This document shows positions 23,025 to 31,613 of a DNA stretch of 61,236 nucleotides, piece by piece. The notes beneath the pieces were generated by a model, which saw nothing but the letters and a program-made list of their open reading frames with translations, was not told where the DNA came from and ran no database searches. Position numbers and translations under genes: made by a program. The stretch is from an uncultured Christensenella sp. (GTDB lineage: Bacteria > Bacillota > Clostridia > Christensenellales > Borkfalkiaceae). The stretch spans positions 1-61,236 of the forward strand of contig CAJUHT010000008.1 of NCBI GenBank assembly GCA_910586035.1, read 5' to 3'. The stretch's first letter is position 1; every line of letters starts with the position of its first letter.

Positions 23025-24251
23025 ATGGATAAAACAAAGCTTGAAAAATACGCAAAGCTTATAGCGGGTAGCGGGCTTAACGTTCAAAAGGGGCAAAAGG
23101 TGGTTATACAGTGCGGGCTCGACCAGCCCGACTTTGTTACGATGGTCGTGGAGGAGTGCTATAAACTCGGCGCGGCAAGCGTAATAGTAAAGTGGAGCCA
23201 TATGCCAGTTACAAAACTCAATTACACATACCGCACGCTCGAAACGCTGTCTACGGTAACTCCCGTGGAGAGGGCGGAGTGGCAGTCGCGCGTGGACGAA
23301 CTCTCCTGCCTTTTGTGGCTGGATTCCGACGACCCCGACGGTTTGAGCGGTACGGATAACGAAAAGATTTCCAAGGCGAATATGGCGCGCTATTCCGTAA
23401 TAAAACCCTACCGCGACGCAATAGAAAACAAATACCAGTGGTGTATTGCCGCAGTGCCCGGCAGGGAATGGGCTAAAAAGGTTTTCCCCGACTTGCCCGT
23501 TGAAGAGGCGGTGGAAAAACTTTGGGAAGCAATTTTGTACACTTCGAGGGTTTCCGACGAACCCGTAAAGGAGTGGGAAACACACAACGCCACGCTGGCG
23601 AAGAGATGCGAATTTTTAAACAAATACAAATTTGACAGGTTGGAGTACAAATCGTCTAACGGTACAGATTTTACGGTTGGGTTAAACCCCAAAGGTATAT
23701 TCTGCGGCGGCGGCGAAACTACGCTCGGCGCAAACGTCTATTTCAACCCCAATATTCCCACGGAAGAGGTGTTTACAACGCCTATGCGCGGCAGGGCTGA
23801 TGGTAAGGTCGTGGCTACAAAGCCCCTTTCCTATCAGGGCAAACTAATAGAAAATTTCTGGTTTGAGTTTAAGGACGGCAAGGTTGTAAAATTGGGCGCG
23901 GAAAAAAATCAGGACCTGCTGGAAAAGATGGTTTCGATGGACGAGGGCGCGGCATACCTCGGCGAAGTCGCTCTAATAGCGTACAAGTCGCCCATAAACG
24001 ATACGGGCATACTTTTTTACAACACGCTGTTCGACGAAAACGCGAGTTGCCATCTCGCGCTCGGCAGGGGCTTTAACAACTGCCTCGAAGATTACGAACA
24101 ATACACCAACGAGCAGTGCCGCGAGCTGGGCGTAAACAATTCTATGCTCCACGTCGATTTTATGCTCGGAAGCGCGGATATGTCTATTGTCGGCGTAACG
24201 GCGGAAGGCGAGCGCGTGCAGATTTTTAAGGACGGAAATTGGGCGTTTTAA
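23025..24251 (+). CDS. M29 family aminopeptidase (AmpS/PepS type)
   Basis: 408 residues. The start 23025 is chosen for AAGGAGG 12 nt upstream and because the in-frame 5' extension overlaps the preceding gene. M29 features: N-terminal LEKYAKLIAGSGLNVQKGQKVVIQC, EYKSSNGTDFTVGL, FNPNIPTEEVFTTP with the metal-binding Glu, EDYEQYTNEQCRELGVNNSMLHVDFMLGS supplying the His and Asp ligands near the end. It is a cytosolic metallo-aminopeptidase removing N-terminal residues from peptides. It is closed by the shared terminator at 24266. Confidence 0.93.
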   Translation: MDKTKLEKYAKLIAGSGLNVQKGQKVVIQCGLDQPDFVTMVVEECYKLGAASVIVKWSHMPVTKLNYTYRTLETLSTVTPVERAEWQSRVDELSCLLWLDSDDPDGLSGTDNEKISKANMARYSVIKPYRDAIENKYQWCIAAVPGREWAKKVFPDLPVEEAVEKLWEAILYTSRVSDEPVKEWETHNATLAKRCEFLNKYKFDRLEYKSSNGTDFTVGLNPKGIFCGGGETTLGANVYFNPNIPTEEVFTTPMRGRADGKVVATKPLSYQGKLIENFWFEFKDGKVVKLGAEKNQDLLEKMVSMDEGAAYLGEVALIAYKSPINDTGILFYNTLFDENASCHLALGRGFNNCLEDYEQYTNEQCRELGVNNSMLHVDFMLGSADMSIVGVTAEGERVQIFKDGNWAF

Positions 24252-24265
24252 CATTAAAAAATATA

Positions 24266-24298
24266 CGGCGGGCAACCTGCGTTGCCCGCCGCGATTTT
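24266..24298. terminator. Bidirectional intrinsic terminator
   Basis: CGGCGGGCAAC/GTTGCCCGCCG (11 bp) with a 4-nt loop. T-runs on both sides (ATTTTT to the right; AAAAAATAT to the left) serve the convergent peptidase and methyltransferase genes. Confidence 0.93.
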
Positions 24299-24304
24299 TA
24301 TCAT

Positions 24305-25471
24305 TTAATCTATTTGCAAAACAAAAAATTTAAGGTATTGCGTTTCTTCCGCGCACAGCAGGGAGGGGTGGTCGGGAGCCTGCGTTTTAACTTCAACGCT
24401 GCGCACCGTGCGCCCGCTCTCTCTCGCCGATTCGAACAGCATTTTTTCAAACAGCGGCATAGTCATATAGTGCGAGCAGGAGCAGGTTATCAAAAACCCG
24501 CCGTCTTTAACTATCTTCATAGCCGTAAGGTTTATGTCCTTGTATCCGCGGTAGGCGTCCTTTACTTCGTCGGCGGTCTTGCAGAACGCGGGCGGGTCTA
24601 AAATTACCGTGTCGAACTGCCGTTTTTGCTTTTTAAACCCGCGCAGAACTTCGAACACGTCGCCCTGCAAAGTTCCCACGTTTTTAAAGCCGTTCAGCCG
24701 CGCGTTGTCGTCCACGTTTTTCAAAGCGAGCGGGGATATGTCGCAGGCAATTACCTTTTTCGCTACGGTTGCCGCGTTAAGCGAAAAGCCGCCGCTGTTG
24801 CAAAAACAGTCTAAAACTTCCCCGCCCTTGCAGTACTTGCGGGCGGCAAATCTGTTTTCTTTTTGGTCTAAAAAGTAGCCCGTCTTTTGTCCGTTTTTAA
24901 CGTCAACAAGCATTTTTACGCCGTTTTCTTCAATGGGGCAGTAGTCGGGTATTTCGCCGTACAGCAACCCTTTTATTTCCGCCAAACCCTCTTTTTTGCG
25001 CACGGCAACGTCGCTTCTCTCGTAAATGCCCTTGGGGTTAAAATGCTCTTTTAACCGCTCGCATATAAGTTGTTTTCTCTTGTCTATGCCAAGCGAAAGG
25101 CATTGAATAACAAGGTAATCGCCGTACTTGTCTACAATCAGCGCGGGTAAATTGTCCGCTTCGGCAAACACTACGCGGTAACAGTTGTCGTAGCCGAGTT
25201 TTTTTCTGTACGCGTCGGCTTTTGCAATTGCCTCGGCGTAAAAATTATCATCGTCCACGCCGTCGTTACGGATAAACACGCGCACTAAAATTTTGGAAGC
25301 GTGGTTTATGTATCCCTTGCCTATAAATCTGCCGTCGTAGGAATAGACGGAAGCGAGCGAGCCGTTCTGCGCCTTGCCTTCGACGCGCGCCACTTCGTTT
25401 GCGTACACCCAGCTATGCCCCGCGACAATGCGCCGCTCTTCGTTCTTTTTTAAGTAAATTTTGTAGCACAT
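24305..25471 (-). CDS. RlmI-like class I methyltransferase with PUA domain
   Basis: 388 residues. The N-terminal PUA domain (residues 1-75, GHSWVYANEV) leads to an RFM-type Rossmann methyltransferase: EVLDCFCNSGGFSLNAA (about 218-234, SAM site), ILDPPAFCK (about 289-297) and TCSCSHYM (about 329-336, catalytic Cys region). Homologues (RlmI) make 5-methylcytidine in 23S rRNA. The ATG has no SD; a promoter TTGCAT-17-TAAAAT ends 6 bp before it, so the transcript should be leaderless. It is divergent from the ABC exporter operon. Confidence 0.88.
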   Translation of the reverse strand: MCYKIYLKKNEERRIVAGHSWVYANEVARVEGKAQNGSLASVYSYDGRFIGKGYINHASKILVRVFIRNDGVDDDNFYAEAIAKADAYRKKLGYDNCYRVVFAEADNLPALIVDKYGDYLVIQCLSLGIDKRKQLICERLKEHFNPKGIYERSDVAVRKKEGLAEIKGLLYGEIPDYCPIEENGVKMLVDVKNGQKTGYFLDQKENRFAARKYCKGGEVLDCFCNSGGFSLNAATVAKKVIACDISPLALKNVDDNARLNGFKNVGTLQGDVFEVLRGFKKQKRQFDTVILDPPAFCKTADEVKDAYRGYKDINLTAMKIVKDGGFLITCSCSHYMTMPLFEKMLFESARESGRTVRSVEVKTQAPDHPSLLCAEETQYLKFFVLQID

Positions 25472-25477
25472 ATTCCG

Positions 25478-25573
25478 ATTTTAACAGATGGCTTGCATAA
25501 ATGCAAGCAAATGTTAAGAATATGCGTTTTTGCCCTCTCTTCGTTTGATTTTTAAAAAGAGGTTTGGTATAAT
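25478..25573. promoter_or_regulatory. Divergent promoters with a shared palindrome
   Basis: Minus strand: TTGCAT (25501-25506), 17-bp spacer, TAAAAT (25478-25483). Plus strand: TTGATT (25545-25550), 17-bp spacer, TATAAT (25568-25573). The perfect palindrome GCTTGCAT-AA-ATGCAAGC (25491-25508) overlaps the minus-strand -35 box, a plausible operator. Confidence 0.75.
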
Positions 25574-25581
25574 TTTACAGT

Positions 25582-27354
25582 ATGAAGAACTTGCTTCGCT
25601 ATTTAAAACACTATAAATTGCAGAGCGTTCTCGCGCCCCTTTTCAAGATGTTGGAGGCGAGCTTCGAACTGCTTATTCCCATAATAGTCGCGTCTATTAT
25701 AGATAAGCTCAACGCCGTTGGCGCGGAGGGCACGGCGGTGGTTACCCGCTATACGGTATACGCCTGCCTTATTCTGGTCGCGCTCGGAGTGGTGGGGCTG
25801 GTAAGCGCCGTGTGCGCGCAGTATTTTGCGGCAAAGGCGGCGGTAGGTTTTTCAAAAGAATTGAGAAGCGATATGTTCAAAAAATTACAGTCGCTTTCCT
25901 ATTACGAAATAGACGGCTTGGGCGCTTCGTCTATGATTACCAGAATGACGAGCGACGTAAACCAGGTGCAGACGGGCGTAAATATGTGGCTTCGTCTGTT
26001 TATGCGTTCGCCCTTTATCGTGTTCGGCGCAATGATAATGGCGTTTGTAATAAGCGTGTCGGCGGGCTGGGTGTTCGCGGTTACAATCGCAGTGCTGTTC
26101 GCCGTCGTGTTCGGCATAATGTTTATTACTATTCCTATGTATCGCAAAACGCAGGGCAAGTTGGATAAGGTAACCGCGGCAACGCGCGAAACGCTTGTAG
26201 GGTCGAGGGTGGTGCGCGCTTTCTGTAAGGAGGAAGAGGAAATAAGCGGCTTCAACCGCCGCAATGCCGAGCTTACAAAGTCGCAGAAATTCGTCGGCGG
26301 CATTTCCGCGCTTATGAACCCGCTCACTTACGCGCTGATTAACGTCGGCATAATCGTGCTCATAAGGGTGGGCGCGTTCCGGACGTACGACGGCAGTCTT
26401 TCGCAGGGTCAAGTTGTCGCGCTGTACAACTATATGTCGCAGATTTTAATAGAGCTTATTAAACTTGCCAACCTTATAATAACGGTTACCAAGTGCTTTG
26501 CTTGCGCGGGCAGGGTAAACGAAATTTTGAATATGCAACCCTCTCTTAAACACGGCGAGGCGTGCGTATATAAGGCGGAGGGCGCGCCCTTCATTCAATT
26601 TGTCAACGTGGGTATGCGCTACGCGGGCGGCGGCTCGGAGGCACTTTCGGGCATAAGCTTTGCCGTGAACGCCGGCGAAACCGTCGGTATCATAGGCGGC
26701 ACGGGTTCGGGCAAAAGCACTCTTGTAAATCTTATACCGCATTTTTACGACGCCACCGAAGGGGAGGTGCGCATAAACGGCGTAAACGTCAATGCGGTCG
26801 GCGATGAGAAATTGCGCGCCGAGTGCGGGGTCGTTCCCCAGCGCGCCGTGCTCTTTAAGGGCACCATAAGGGAAAATATCAAATGGGGCAGGGAGGACGC
26901 GACCGACGGCGAAATAGAAGCCGCGCTTCAACTTGCCTGCGCGGCGGACGTTGTAAAGTCCAAGCCCGACGGGCTGGACGAATGCGTGGAGCAGGGCGGT
27001 AAAAACTTTTCGGGCGGTCAGCGCCAAAGGCTTACGATAGCCCGCGCGCTCGTAAAAAAGCCGTCAATTTTAATTCTTGACGACAGCGCTTCCGCGCTCG
27101 ACTACGCTACGGACGCGGCGCTCAGAAGGAACTTGCGTTCGCTCGATTACAACCCCACGGTGTTCTTGGTATCTCAACGCACAAGCTCGGTGCGCTTTGC
27201 CGATAAAATTTTGGTTTTGGACGGCGGCAACCTCGTAGGGTGCGGCACTCACGAGGAACTAATTGAAAGTTGCGAAGTGTACAGGGAAATAGACAGCTCG
27301 CAGTATGACAACGGTAGCGCGGCAAAGAACGTTAAGGGGGCGGACGGAGTATGA
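25582..27354 (+). CDS. Heterodimeric ABC exporter, subunit with degenerate NBD
   Basis: 590 residues: six-helix exporter membrane domain (about 15-310) and C-terminal nucleotide-binding domain with Walker A GGTGSGKST (near 373), signature FSGGQRQRL (near 476) and Walker B ILILDDSASALD (near 496). The catalytic glutamate after Walker B is Asp and the switch histidine is Gln (LVSQRTSS), so this NBD cannot form a normal hydrolysis site. That marks the non-catalytic half of a BmrC/D- or TM287/288-type exporter. No SD; TATAAT ends 8 bp before the ATG. The stop overlaps the partner gene (ATGA). Substrate unknown. Confidence 0.93.
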   Translation: MKNLLRYLKHYKLQSVLAPLFKMLEASFELLIPIIVASIIDKLNAVGAEGTAVVTRYTVYACLILVALGVVGLVSAVCAQYFAAKAAVGFSKELRSDMFKKLQSLSYYEIDGLGASSMITRMTSDVNQVQTGVNMWLRLFMRSPFIVFGAMIMAFVISVSAGWVFAVTIAVLFAVVFGIMFITIPMYRKTQGKLDKVTAATRETLVGSRVVRAFCKEEEEISGFNRRNAELTKSQKFVGGISALMNPLTYALINVGIIVLIRVGAFRTYDGSLSQGQVVALYNYMSQILIELIKLANLIITVTKCFACAGRVNEILNMQPSLKHGEACVYKAEGAPFIQFVNVGMRYAGGGSEALSGISFAVNAGETVGIIGGTGSGKSTLVNLIPHFYDATEGEVRINGVNVNAVGDEKLRAECGVVPQRAVLFKGTIRENIKWGREDATDGEIEAALQLACAADVVKSKPDGLDECVEQGGKNFSGGQRQRLTIARALVKKPSILILDDSASALDYATDAALRRNLRSLDYNPTVFLVSQRTSSVRFADKILVLDGGNLVGCGTHEELIESCEVYREIDSSQYDNGSAAKNVKGADGV

Positions 27355-29117
27355 AAGAAAAGCGTCAGACCCAGTCGTTTATTTTAAAGCGCGTAATAAA
27401 ACAGCTTAAAAAGTATATTCCCGCAATAATTCTTTCCCTTTTGCTGGCGGTGTTAAGCGTGGCGGGCAATCTGCTTGCTCCCGTGCTTTTCGGCGACGCA
27501 ATCGATTTTATTGTCGGGGAGGGCAACGTAAACTTCCAAAAGCTATCGTTTTATTTTATCGTTATCGGCGCGATTGTAGCCGCAACCGCACTCGTGCAGT
27601 GGGTGATGAGCGTTATAAACAACACCATAGTATACGGGGTAGTGCGCGATTTGCGCGCAAAGGCGTTCGCTCACATACAAAATTTGCCGTTAAAATACAT
27701 TGACGCGCACTCTTACGGCGACGTCGTTTCCCGCTGTATTGCCGACGTCGACCAATTTGCCGACGGGCTTTTGATGGGCTTTACGCAACTGTTTACGGGC
27801 GTAGTAACCATAATCGCAACGCTGGCGTTAATGTTCGTATACAATTGGATAATAGCGCTTGCGGTTTTTCTTATAACTCCGCTTTCGCTGTTCGTGGCAA
27901 AGTTTATTGCGGGTCGAACTTATTCGATGTTCAGAAAGACTTCCAAAATCAGGGGCGAGCAAACGGCTTTTATAGAGGAAATGCTCGGCAACCTTAAAGT
28001 TGTGCAGGCTTTCGGGAGGGAGGACGAGAATCAGGAAAAATTCGACGAAGTAAACGCCGAACTTACAAAGGCTTCGCTTTCGTCAATCTTCTTTTCCTCG
28101 CTTACCAATCCCTGCACGCGGTTTGTAAACGCGGTAGTTTACGCGGCGGTTGCGCTTGCGGGCGCGTTGACGATTATCTATCCCTCGGTATTGCCCGTAG
28201 CTTTCGGCATAGGCAAACTTACCACGCTGTTGAGCTATTCCAACCAATATACCAAGCCATTTAACGAAATTTCGGGCGTGGTTACGGAATTTCAAAACGC
28301 GATTGCCTGCGCGGGCAGAATATACGAACTCATCGACGAACCCGCGCAAATTCCCGACGCGGACGACGCCGTCTGCCTTGACGGTGTGCGCGGCGACGTT
28401 GAATTTAAGGACGTTGAATTTTCTTACGAAGAGGATAAGCCGCTTATATGCGGGCTGAACATAAAGGCGGAGGCGGGTCAGCGCATTGCAATCGTAGGAC
28501 CTACGGGTTGCGGCAAGACCACGCTCATAAATCTTTTAATGCGCTTTTACGACGTGCGCGGCGGCGAAATAACGGTGGACGGGCATTCGGTTGCGCAGGT
28601 AACGCGCAAATCGCTGAGGAAAAATTACGGTATGGTGTTGCAGGATACCTGGCTTAAAAGCGGCACCGTGCGCGACAACATTAAAATAGGCAAGCCCGAC
28701 GCTACCGACGAAGAAGTTATTGAAGCGGCTAAGGCTACCCACTCGCACAAATTTATTATGCAGATGAAGGACGGCTACGACACGGTAATCGGCGAGGATG
28801 GCGGCAACCTGTCGCAGGGGCAAAAACAGCTTTTGTGCATAACGCGCATTATGCTTTGTCTGCCTCCTATGCTTATTTTGGACGAAGCCACTTCGTCAAT
28901 CGATACCCGTACCGAGCTTAAAATTCAGCGCGCGTTCGCCAAGCTTATGAAGGGCAGAACAAGCTTTATAGTTGCGCACAGGCTTTCTACTATAAAGGAA
29001 GCCGACCTTATACTCGTTATGAAAGACGGCAATATTATAGAGCAGGGCAATCACGAACAGCTCATTGAAAGGGGCGGCTTTTACAAAAATTTGTACAACA
29101 GCCAATTCAGTCAGTAA
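27351..29117 (+). CDS. Heterodimeric ABC exporter, catalytic subunit
   Basis: 588 residues: exporter membrane domain (about 18-315) and NBD with Walker A GPTGCGKTT (near 383), signature LSQGQKQLL (near 486), canonical Walker B LILDEATSSID with Glu, and switch His in VAHRLST. It forms the catalytically competent half of the pair with the preceding gene, to which it is translationally coupled by a 4-bp overlap. The pair would export a drug, lipid or peptide from the cytoplasmic side; specificity cannot be inferred. Confidence 0.94.
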   Translation: MKEKRQTQSFILKRVIKQLKKYIPAIILSLLLAVLSVAGNLLAPVLFGDAIDFIVGEGNVNFQKLSFYFIVIGAIVAATALVQWVMSVINNTIVYGVVRDLRAKAFAHIQNLPLKYIDAHSYGDVVSRCIADVDQFADGLLMGFTQLFTGVVTIIATLALMFVYNWIIALAVFLITPLSLFVAKFIAGRTYSMFRKTSKIRGEQTAFIEEMLGNLKVVQAFGREDENQEKFDEVNAELTKASLSSIFFSSLTNPCTRFVNAVVYAAVALAGALTIIYPSVLPVAFGIGKLTTLLSYSNQYTKPFNEISGVVTEFQNAIACAGRIYELIDEPAQIPDADDAVCLDGVRGDVEFKDVEFSYEEDKPLICGLNIKAEAGQRIAIVGPTGCGKTTLINLLMRFYDVRGGEITVDGHSVAQVTRKSLRKNYGMVLQDTWLKSGTVRDNIKIGKPDATDEEVIEAAKATHSHKFIMQMKDGYDTVIGEDGGNLSQGQKQLLCITRIMLCLPPMLILDEATSSIDTRTELKIQRAFAKLMKGRTSFIVAHRLSTIKEADLILVMKDGNIIEQGNHEQLIERGGFYKNLYNSQFSQ

Positions 29118-29187
29118 ATCTAAATTAAAAATATCACGGCAAGTTTTGTCTTTTTGATACTTGCGCAAATAATTTTCGGAGGAATAA

Positions 29188-30765
29188 ATGTTACAGGTAA
29201 ACAACGTGTCGTTGCAATACGGCAGTAAAAAACTTTTCGAGGACGTAAACTTGAAGTTCACGGGCGGCAACTGCTACGGCATAATCGGCGCAAACGGCGC
29301 GGGTAAGTCTACTTTTTTAAAGGTGCTCAGCGGCGAAATAGAGCCGAACAAGGGCGACGTTTCTATGGATAAAAACGAGCGTATGTCCGTGCTTATGCAA
29401 AATCAGAGCGCGTTTGACAACGTGTCCGTCCTCCGCGCGGTAATGCTCGGGCATAAGCGTCTTGTGCAGATTATGGACGAAAAGGACGCGCTGTACGCCA
29501 AGGAGGACTTTTCGGAAGCCGACGGCGTGCGCGCAAGCGAGCTCGAAAGCGAATTTGCCGAGCTTGGCGGCTGGGAAGCCGAGTACGAAGCGCAAACGCT
29601 TTTAAACGCGCTGGATATAGGCGAGGAGTGCTACGACACTCTTATGGCGGATATGGACGCTAAGCGTAAGGTTAAAATTTTGCTTGCGCAGGCGCTTTTC
29701 GGCAACCCCGACATACTGTTATTGGACGAGCCTACCAACAACCTTGACATAAAGACGGTAAGGTGGCTTGAAAACTATCTTTTAGACTTCGAAAACACCA
29801 TTATAATCGTTTCGCACAACAGGCACTTTTTAAACAAGGTCTGCACGCATATCTGCGACGTGGACTACGGAAAAATCAATATGCTTCTGGGAAACTACGA
29901 TTTCTGGTACGAAACGAGCCAGCTTCTTGCCCGTCAGCAAAAGGACCAGAATAAGAAGAACGAACAGCGAGCAAAGGAATTGCAGGAATTTATTGCCCGC
30001 TTTGCCGCCAACGCTTCCAAGTCCCGTCAGGCGACTTCGAGAAAGAAAGAGCTTGAAAAACTGACTATAAGCGATTTCAAGCCTTCTCTCCGCAAATATC
30101 CGTATATCGATTTTAAGTACGAAAAGGATATTGGCAACGATATCTTAATGGTTGAAGGTCTTACAAAAAAGGGATATTTCGAAAACGTTTCGTTCACCGT
30201 TCAGCGCGACGATAAAATTGGCATAGTAAGCGACAAGTCGACTACCATTTCTATGCTGTACGACGTGCTTATGGGCAAAGCCGAGCCGGACGGCGGTACG
30301 GTGCGCTGGGGTAAAACCATTTCCGCTTCGTACTTCCCCGAAAACAACAACGAGTTCTTTCAGGGGTGCGATTTAAATCTTGTGGAATGGCTTTCGCAGT
30401 TCTCTTCCGACCATTATGAGGAGTACCTGCGCGGCTGGCTGGGCAGAATGCTCTTTTCGGGTGAAGAGGCTTTAAAGCAGGCAAAAGTGCTTTCCGGCGG
30501 CGAAAAGGTAAGGTGTATGCTTGCCAAAATGATGTTGGAGGGCGGCAACTTCCTTATTTTGGACGAGCCGACAAACCACCTCGATTTGGAAAGCATAACC
30601 GCCCTCAACAACGGTATGAAAAATTTTAAGGGCTGTATGCTGTTTACCTCGCACGACCAGGAGCTTATGAACACCGTCGCAACGAGAATAATAGAAATAA
30701 ACGGCACCAAACGGTTTGATAAAAACGTTACCTACGACGAATATATAGACGTGATAACCAAGTAA
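29188..30765 (+). CDS. ABC-F ATPase with one degenerate composite site
   Basis: 525 residues, two NBDs and no membrane domain, YbiT-like. NBD1: Walker A GANGAGKST (near 36), Walker B LLLDEPTNNLD, but the LSGGQ position reads MADMD. A charged linker (QNKKNEQRAKELQEF, about 250-290) is the ABC-F interdomain region that reaches the ribosomal E site. NBD2: Walker A position reads GIVSDKSTTIS and lacks the GK[ST] lysine; signature VLSGGEK and Walker B LILDEPTNHLD are intact. ABC-F proteins act on translating ribosomes. SD CGGAGGA is 6 nt upstream. It may be co-transcribed with the next gene. Confidence 0.92.
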   Translation: MLQVNNVSLQYGSKKLFEDVNLKFTGGNCYGIIGANGAGKSTFLKVLSGEIEPNKGDVSMDKNERMSVLMQNQSAFDNVSVLRAVMLGHKRLVQIMDEKDALYAKEDFSEADGVRASELESEFAELGGWEAEYEAQTLLNALDIGEECYDTLMADMDAKRKVKILLAQALFGNPDILLLDEPTNNLDIKTVRWLENYLLDFENTIIIVSHNRHFLNKVCTHICDVDYGKINMLLGNYDFWYETSQLLARQQKDQNKKNEQRAKELQEFIARFAANASKSRQATSRKKELEKLTISDFKPSLRKYPYIDFKYEKDIGNDILMVEGLTKKGYFENVSFTVQRDDKIGIVSDKSTTISMLYDVLMGKAEPDGGTVRWGKTISASYFPENNNEFFQGCDLNLVEWLSQFSSDHYEEYLRGWLGRMLFSGEEALKQAKVLSGGEKVRCMLAKMMLEGGNFLILDEPTNHLDLESITALNNGMKNFKGCMLFTSHDQELMNTVATRIIEINGTKRFDKNVTYDEYIDVITK

Positions 30766-30793
30766 AACGCATTTTATGTGCGAGGGGGAGGAT

Positions 30794-31552
30794 ATGAAAA
30801 ACAAGCTGGTAACGGCGCTTGCCGCCGTTTTGGCGGCGGGGCTTGCCGCTTGGGGCGGATACGTGTTCTGTACGCAGGTGAACTTAGCCGAGTTGTACGC
30901 TCTTATACCCGTATACTTAATTCTTGTTTTTCTCGGCGCGTTTTTCGAACAGCTTGTTCACGAGGGTGCGCACTTTCTTGTAGGCGCAATTTGTAAAATG
31001 GGCGTAAAGGCGCCAAAACTGCGGCTTTTTAAAAGTTCGTGCGTGGAGGTGAACCCCAAGGGTGCAAAGGCGATGCGTTTAAGGTTTGCGCTTACCGCGG
31101 CGGCGGGGTTGTTTTTCGATTTGCTTTTAATTGCGCTGGGCGTAATAGCCTTTGCCGTGCCGTCCGTTCATCCGCTCTTCGGGATAGCGCTTCCGTACGC
31201 TTTCTATTCCTTTGTAATCAACGCGGCGCCGTTTGAGTATTCGGGCGGCAAAACCGACGGGCTTGTAATTTGCGAAATTCTTTCAAAAGACGCTTCTTCA
31301 AAAGTTTTGCTTGCCGTACTGCGAGTTCAGGGGCTTGTAAACGGCGGTCTGCCGCTTAAAGACGTGGAGGAGGGTATGTTAATCGACCTGCCGCAACTTC
31401 CCGAAGACGATATAAATTTTATAATTTTAACGCAACTCAGGTACGAGTACTATCTCGCCAAGGGCGACGACAGCACGGCTTACAAATATTTTTTGCGGTA
31501 TCAGGACGTAATCCGCTATTTACCCGAAGGGTATAAAGACGGCAAAAAATAA
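30794..31552 (+). CDS. M50-like membrane metalloprotease
   Basis: 252 residues from ATG 30794 (AGGGGGAGG upstream; the ATG at 30776 precedes the SD). Several hydrophobic helices; the second contains HEGAH (HExxH zinc motif, about residue 57-61), and INAAPFEYSGGKTDG further on resembles the N-x-x-P...DG motif of site-2 protease family M50. A soluble C-terminal region of about 95 residues follows. Intramembrane or membrane-proximal proteolysis is the likely activity. Family fit is good but not perfect. Confidence 0.65.
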   Translation: MKNKLVTALAAVLAAGLAAWGGYVFCTQVNLAELYALIPVYLILVFLGAFFEQLVHEGAHFLVGAICKMGVKAPKLRLFKSSCVEVNPKGAKAMRLRFALTAAAGLFFDLLLIALGVIAFAVPSVHPLFGIALPYAFYSFVINAAPFEYSGGKTDGLVICEILSKDASSKVLLAVLRVQGLVNGGLPLKDVEEGMLIDLPQLPEDDINFIILTQLRYEYYLAKGDDSTAYKYFLRYQDVIRYLPEGYKDGKK

Positions 31553-31568
31553 AATATCTAAAACGCAA

Positions 31569-31603
31569 CGCGCCGCGGGAAAAAATCCGCGGCGCGTATT
31601 TTG
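31569..31603. terminator. Bidirectional intrinsic terminator
   Basis: ACGCGCCGCGG/CCGCGGCGCGT (11 bp) with an A-rich 8-nt loop, then ATTTT, between two convergent genes. Confidence 0.88.
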
Positions 31604-31613
31604 TTGAATTTGA

